From assembly GCA_016873995.1 (NCBI GenBank), contig VGVR01000011.1, positions 22,235 to 86,234 on the forward strand: DNA of 64,000 nt. Reading direction: 5' to 3'. Of this stretch, positions 60,580 to 64,000 are shown in pieces. Each line of letters begins with the position of its first letter. Positions within the stretch are counted from its first letter, which is position 1. Below the pieces are notes generated by a model. That model had not been told where the DNA came from, ran no database searches, and saw only the letters and a list, made by a program, of their open reading frames with translations. This DNA is from Gemmatimonadota bacterium (GTDB lineage Bacteria; Gemmatimonadota; Gemmatimonadetes; Longimicrobiales; Gaopeijiaceae). The position numbers and the translations under genes were made by a program.

Positions 60580-61470
60580 GTGGCGTCGCTCAAAGCCGTC
60601 GTCTGGGTCGTCCTCTGCCTGATCTGGGGCTCGACCTGGATCGTCATCAAGATCGGACTCGACGACCTCCCGCCGATCAGCTACGCGTGGATTCGGTTCG
60701 CGATTGCCAGCGCGGTCCTGTCCGTCGTACTGCTCGTGCAGAAGATCCCGCTCCCCAAATCAGTGGGAGAGTGGCGCCTGTTGGCGGTGACCGGACTCCT
60801 GCAGTTCTCACTCAACTACAGCCTCGTCTTCTGGGCCGAGCAGCACATCACGTCGGGACTCGCGGCGGTCATGCAGGCGAACATCACCCTGTTCGGCTTG
60901 ATCTTCGCGTGGATCCTCCTACCGAACGAACGCATCACCCCGAACAAGATCATCGCCGTCGGTCTCGGCGTCGTCGGCGTGGTCGTCGTGTTCAGCGATC
61001 AGCTTCGTGTGCAGAGCGCCATGGCGTTCTGGGGATGTCTCGCCGTCTTCGCGTCCGCCTTCACCGCCTCGCTCGCGTCGATTCTCGTGAAGGCCAGAGG
61101 AACCGCCATGCACCCGGCGATGCTCACCTGCGGCCAGATGGTGTGCGGCTTGCCCGCGCTGGTTCTGTACGGCGTCGCGGTCGAAGGCAATCCGTGGGCG
61201 TTCGATTGGACCTGGACAGCCATTTGGTCCGTGCTGTATCTCGCGATACCCGGGACCATCGTCGCGTTCTGGCTCTACTACTGGCTGCTGTCGCACGTGG
61301 AATCGACGACCGCGATGACCATCTCCATCGTGACGCCGATCGTCGCCGTGTTCCTCGGTGGGCTCATACGCAACGAACAACTGCCGCCGCAAACCGCCAT
61401 CGGCGCGGCGCTCATCATGGCGAGCATCGTGCTCATCGTTCTGGGAAGGGGGGCGCGCCTCCGTTCTTGA
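60580..61470 (+). CDS. EamA-family (DMT) transporter
   Basis: A 296-residue protein starting at GTG 60580. Ten membrane helices form two EamA repeats, the first opening VVLCLIWGSTWIVIKIGLDDLPPI and the second around FWGCLAVFASAFTASLASILV. It ends ALIMASIVLIVLGRG. Members export amino acids or other metabolites. The gene is divergent from the esterase and is followed after 31 bp by the DUF6351 gene. Confidence 0.88.
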   Translation: MASLKAVVWVVLCLIWGSTWIVIKIGLDDLPPISYAWIRFAIASAVLSVVLLVQKIPLPKSVGEWRLLAVTGLLQFSLNYSLVFWAEQHITSGLAAVMQANITLFGLIFAWILLPNERITPNKIIAVGLGVVGVVVVFSDQLRVQSAMAFWGCLAVFASAFTASLASILVKARGTAMHPAMLTCGQMVCGLPALVLYGVAVEGNPWAFDWTWTAIWSVLYLAIPGTIVAFWLYYWLLSHVESTTAMTISIVTPIVAVFLGGLIRNEQLPPQTAIGAALIMASIVLIVLGRGARLRS

Positions 61471-61501
61471 CCCTTCGTGCGCATCCCCGTATGTCTGGGC
61501 G

Positions 61502-63709
61502 ATGACCCACCTGCCCGCCTCAGCGAAGGCCGCGCTCGCGGCCCTCGGCGCCCTGGCCATTCCCTTTGCTGCCGAGGCGCAGCGCGCCGCCTCCCGTACG
61601 GCGCAGCGCTACGACTTCGTACCCGCGATCGAGCATGTGCAGTCCGGCAGCTCCCGGGTCTCGATCGAGGTTCTCTCCTCCCGGAACGACATGGTGACGG
61701 GAGGGGATGCGCTCGTCCGTATCGCCTACCGCGCAACGGAGGACCCGCGCACCCTCCGGGTCGAGCGGAACGGGACCGACGTCACGAGGTCGTTCCGAAC
61801 CGGACGGCCGGGAGAGCTCCTCGGCATCGTCACCGGGTTCGAGCTCGGCGAAAACCGCTTGATCATCCGCTCCGCAGCCGGCTCGTCCAACGTGACGGAG
61901 CTCACGATCACGAATCACCCCGCGTGGGGTCCGATCTTCGCCGGCCCGCACGAGCAGCCGTTCGTCTGCACCACGCACCTTTTCCGGCTGCGGTCCGGCG
62001 GCACGCTCGGTGCGGCGCTCGACGCGCACTGCTCCATCGAACGGCGGGTAGACTACGTGTACCGTACGAGCGGAGGGGCATGGGCTCCGCTCGCGGACCG
62101 CACGCAGCTCCCCTCCGACGTGGAATGGCTGACCGTGAACGGAACGCGCATGCCGTTCGTGGTCCGGATCGAGACGGGTACTGCGAACCGGGCCATCTAC
62201 GAGACGGCGATCCTGCACGACCCGCGGACGCCCGAGCCGACCCCGTGGAACCCGAGCCCCGGCTGGAACGGCCGGCTCATCTATACCTATGGCGGGGGAT
62301 GCCGACCCGGGTGGTACAACCAGGGAACGGGAACGGCGGGCGTGCTCCCCGTCGCGCAACTCTCCCTCGGCTACGCGGTGGCCTCGTCGACGCTCAACGT
62401 GTTCGCGAACAACTGCAGCGAGCTCCTGAGCGCCGAGGTGACGACGGCGGTGAAGGAGCGCTTCATCGAGGCCTACGGACGTCCGCTCTTCACGCTCGGG
62501 TGGGGAGCGTCCGGCGGGGCGCACCAGCAGATGGGCATCGCCGACAACTACCCTGGCCTGCTGGACGGCCTCGTGGTCGGTCTGTCGTTCCCCGACATGA
62601 CCTCGGGCACGGTGTTCAAGTCGGTGGACGCGCGCTTGCTCGAGCGCTACTTCGGCGAAGTCGCTCCGGGGCGGTTCACGGAGGAGCAGCAAGTCGCGAT
62701 CTCCGGATTCAGCAACCGAGCGAACATTCCGAACATGAGCGGCATGGCCCGCCGGTCGGATCCGACGGCCGACTTCCCGGACGTCCTCCCACCCGAGGCG
62801 CGCTACGATCCGGTGACGAACCGCACCGGGGCCCGGGCCACGATCTACGACCACACCGTGAACGTGTACGGCCGCGATCCCACGAACGGATTCGCGCGGC
62901 GCCCGCTCGACAACGTCGGCGTTCAGTACGGCCTGAGCGTGCTGAACGACGGTGTGATAGACGTAGACCGGTTCCTCGACCTGAACGAGGGCATCGGCGG
63001 GCTCGACATCGACTTCCGACCGCAGCCTGAGCGCCACGTGGCGGACCCGGACGCGACGTCGCTCGCGTACCGCACCGGTCGGATCATCAGCGGGCGCGGG
63101 CTCGCCTCCGTGGCCATCCTGGACTATCGGAACTACACGGATAACCTGCCGAACGGCGACAACCACATGAAGTTCCACAGCTTCTCCACCCGGGAGCGGC
63201 TGATCCGCCAAAATGGTCACGCCGACAACCACGTCTTCCAGGTGACACCGCGCGGGGGCGCGTTCGGAATGGACGCGGCGAATGGACCCATGGCCGAGTC
63301 TCTGGCCCTGCTGGACGCGTGGCTCACCGCCGTCGTCGGCGACTCCTCGGGCGCGCCTCTTCCGGAGCGCATCGTGCGGCACCGCCCCGCCGCACTCGTG
63401 GACGGGTGCTGGACCCCGGAGGGGCGGAAGATCGTGGAGGAGCAGACCTACGACGGTCCGGGCGAGTGCAACCAGCTCTTCCCGACCTATTCGGCGCCCG
63501 CGTTGGTGGCAGGTGCGCCCGTCGTGGACGACGTCGTGAAGTGCCACCTGAAACCGCTCGATCGCGCGGACTATGCGGTCCCGTTCACCGCGGCGCAGTG
63601 GACGCGCCTGGGCCGCGTCTTTCCCGCGGGAGTCTGCGACTGGAGCCGCCCCGGTGTGGGGCAGGCGCCGCAGGTCGGAATGTGGCTCAGGGCGGAAGCG
63701 GCGAGGTAG
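61502..63709 (+). CDS. Secreted DUF6351-family protein
   Basis: A 735-residue protein with a signal ending AEAQ. It begins with an Ig-like segment (IEVLSSRNDMVTGGDALVRIAYRA) and continues as an alpha/beta-hydrolase-like body typical of DUF6351: YTYGGGCRPGWYNQGTG, a nucleophile-like LGWGASGGAHQQMGIADNYPG, FPDMTSGTVFKSVDARLLERYF, and a Cys-containing C-terminus. Family members are uncharacterised; some lie beside esterases and steroid genes. The ATG at 61502 lacks a strong ribosome site. Confidence 0.8.
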   Translation: MTHLPASAKAALAALGALAIPFAAEAQRAASRTAQRYDFVPAIEHVQSGSSRVSIEVLSSRNDMVTGGDALVRIAYRATEDPRTLRVERNGTDVTRSFRTGRPGELLGIVTGFELGENRLIIRSAAGSSNVTELTITNHPAWGPIFAGPHEQPFVCTTHLFRLRSGGTLGAALDAHCSIERRVDYVYRTSGGAWAPLADRTQLPSDVEWLTVNGTRMPFVVRIETGTANRAIYETAILHDPRTPEPTPWNPSPGWNGRLIYTYGGGCRPGWYNQGTGTAGVLPVAQLSLGYAVASSTLNVFANNCSELLSAEVTTAVKERFIEAYGRPLFTLGWGASGGAHQQMGIADNYPGLLDGLVVGLSFPDMTSGTVFKSVDARLLERYFGEVAPGRFTEEQQVAISGFSNRANIPNMSGMARRSDPTADFPDVLPPEARYDPVTNRTGARATIYDHTVNVYGRDPTNGFARRPLDNVGVQYGLSVLNDGVIDVDRFLDLNEGIGGLDIDFRPQPERHVADPDATSLAYRTGRIISGRGLASVAILDYRNYTDNLPNGDNHMKFHSFSTRERLIRQNGHADNHVFQVTPRGGAFGMDAANGPMAESLALLDAWLTAVVGDSSGAPLPERIVRHRPAALVDGCWTPEGRKIVEEQTYDGPGECNQLFPTYSAPALVAGAPVVDDVVKCHLKPLDRADYAVPFTAAQWTRLGRVFPAGVCDWSRPGVGQAPQVGMWLRAEAAR

Positions 63710-64000
63710 ACAAAGATCCGGGGCACTTCGTAGCGCTCCACGATGGCCCCATTTGGATGTCCTATCCGTACCGCCGTGTCCGCGCGAACGAGGACGGCGG
63801 CACCGAAGCACACGACCCACCACGGCGTACCGCGCCGCGACGGGGGGCAGGGCGTGCCTGGGAGGCGAACGCGGACGCGGACATGGGAGGGAAAGATGAA
63901 GGGTTCTACCGTGGAATCTGTGGGTAGAGCGGAGTAGGTAGAGAGGCGCGGCGTGGGGGTGGAGGCGGGGAGCGCACCCTGCGGGGTTCGTGGTACGATG
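63710..64000. other. 291-bp terminal stretch without a convincing gene
   Basis: Only short, Arg-rich open frames of atypical composition occur. A GGGAGG followed by ATG at 63896 opens a 13-codon frame only. The window ends with ATG (63998-64000), which could be the start of the next gene; nothing can be said about it. Confidence 0.4.

Overview
This is a G+C-rich window (roughly two thirds G+C by eye) from a diderm bacterium. A TonB-dependent receptor, many signal peptides ending in A-Q, two Tat signals heading gene pairs, and a large set of periplasmic oxidases point to a Gram-negative envelope. The gene mix (quinoproteins, GMC oxidoreductase with gluconate-dehydrogenase subunit 3, TldD/TldE, subclass B3-like metallo-beta-lactamase folds, DUF6351) resembles Gemmatimonadota-type genomes. 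That placement is an inference from content, because the window has no rRNA or ribosomal protein marker. I saw no tRNA, rRNA, CRISPR array or insertion sequence.

Layout. 1-3192: end of an esterase, then a minus-strand operon of a PQQ quinoprotein, a lipocalin-like protein and an alpha/beta hydrolase. 3193-3740: a 548-bp gene-free divergent region with inverted repeats. 3741-7493: a four-gene, translationally coupled Bat-type operon (BatD/DUF4381-like, two VWA proteins, TPR) without MoxR or DUF58. 7556-9400: gamma-glutamyltransferase. 9591-18480: a complete quinohemoprotein amine dehydrogenase (QHNDH) cluster in the order qhpG-A-D-C-B-F-E. It encodes the diheme alpha subunit, the beta-propeller subunit, the small CTQ-bearing gamma subunit and the four maturation/export factors. 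18487-21050: GGDEF diguanylate cyclase, DUF2231-type membrane protein, membrane-anchored LuxR-type regulator. 21101-29604: two copies of an unusual two-gene module (c-type cytochrome/PHM-like copper monooxygenase plus a beta-sandwich partner) flanking an M28-like protein, an MHS-family transporter and a 'septum formation' family protein. 29933-43688: lipoprotein, hydrolase, GMC oxidoreductase pair, TldD/TldE pair, aldose dehydrogenase, Tat-exported FMN hydroxyacid dehydrogenase, YceI-like protein, metallo-beta-lactamase fold and a second quinoprotein. 43927-48281: a probable metal-uptake locus (PepSY membrane protein, TonB receptor, His/Cys-rich secreted protein). 48401-51230: a beta-helix protein with an in-frame amber codon, and a Phd/VapC toxin-antitoxin pair with a 31-bp palindromic operator. 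51294-63709: MFS exporter, large hydrolases, second septum-formation paralog, second metallo-beta-lactamase fold, methyltransferase, arginase, frameshifted PaiB-like gene, esterase, EamA transporter and DUF6351 protein.

How the parts fit. The window is dominated by periplasmic oxidation. QHNDH (amines), two eight-bladed quinoproteins, a soluble aldose dehydrogenase, a GMC/FAD dehydrogenase and an FMN hydroxyacid dehydrogenase would all pass electrons towards cytochromes or quinone. No PQQ biosynthesis genes are present here. Esterases, gamma-glutamyltransferase and arginase add scavenging of organic nitrogen and carbon.

Three genes carry apparent lesions: qhpF (1-nt deletion), the paiB-like gene (C8 instead of C7) and the beta-helix gene (TAG codon). 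They could be real or assembly errors, and resolving them matters for whether the QHNDH cluster is functional.
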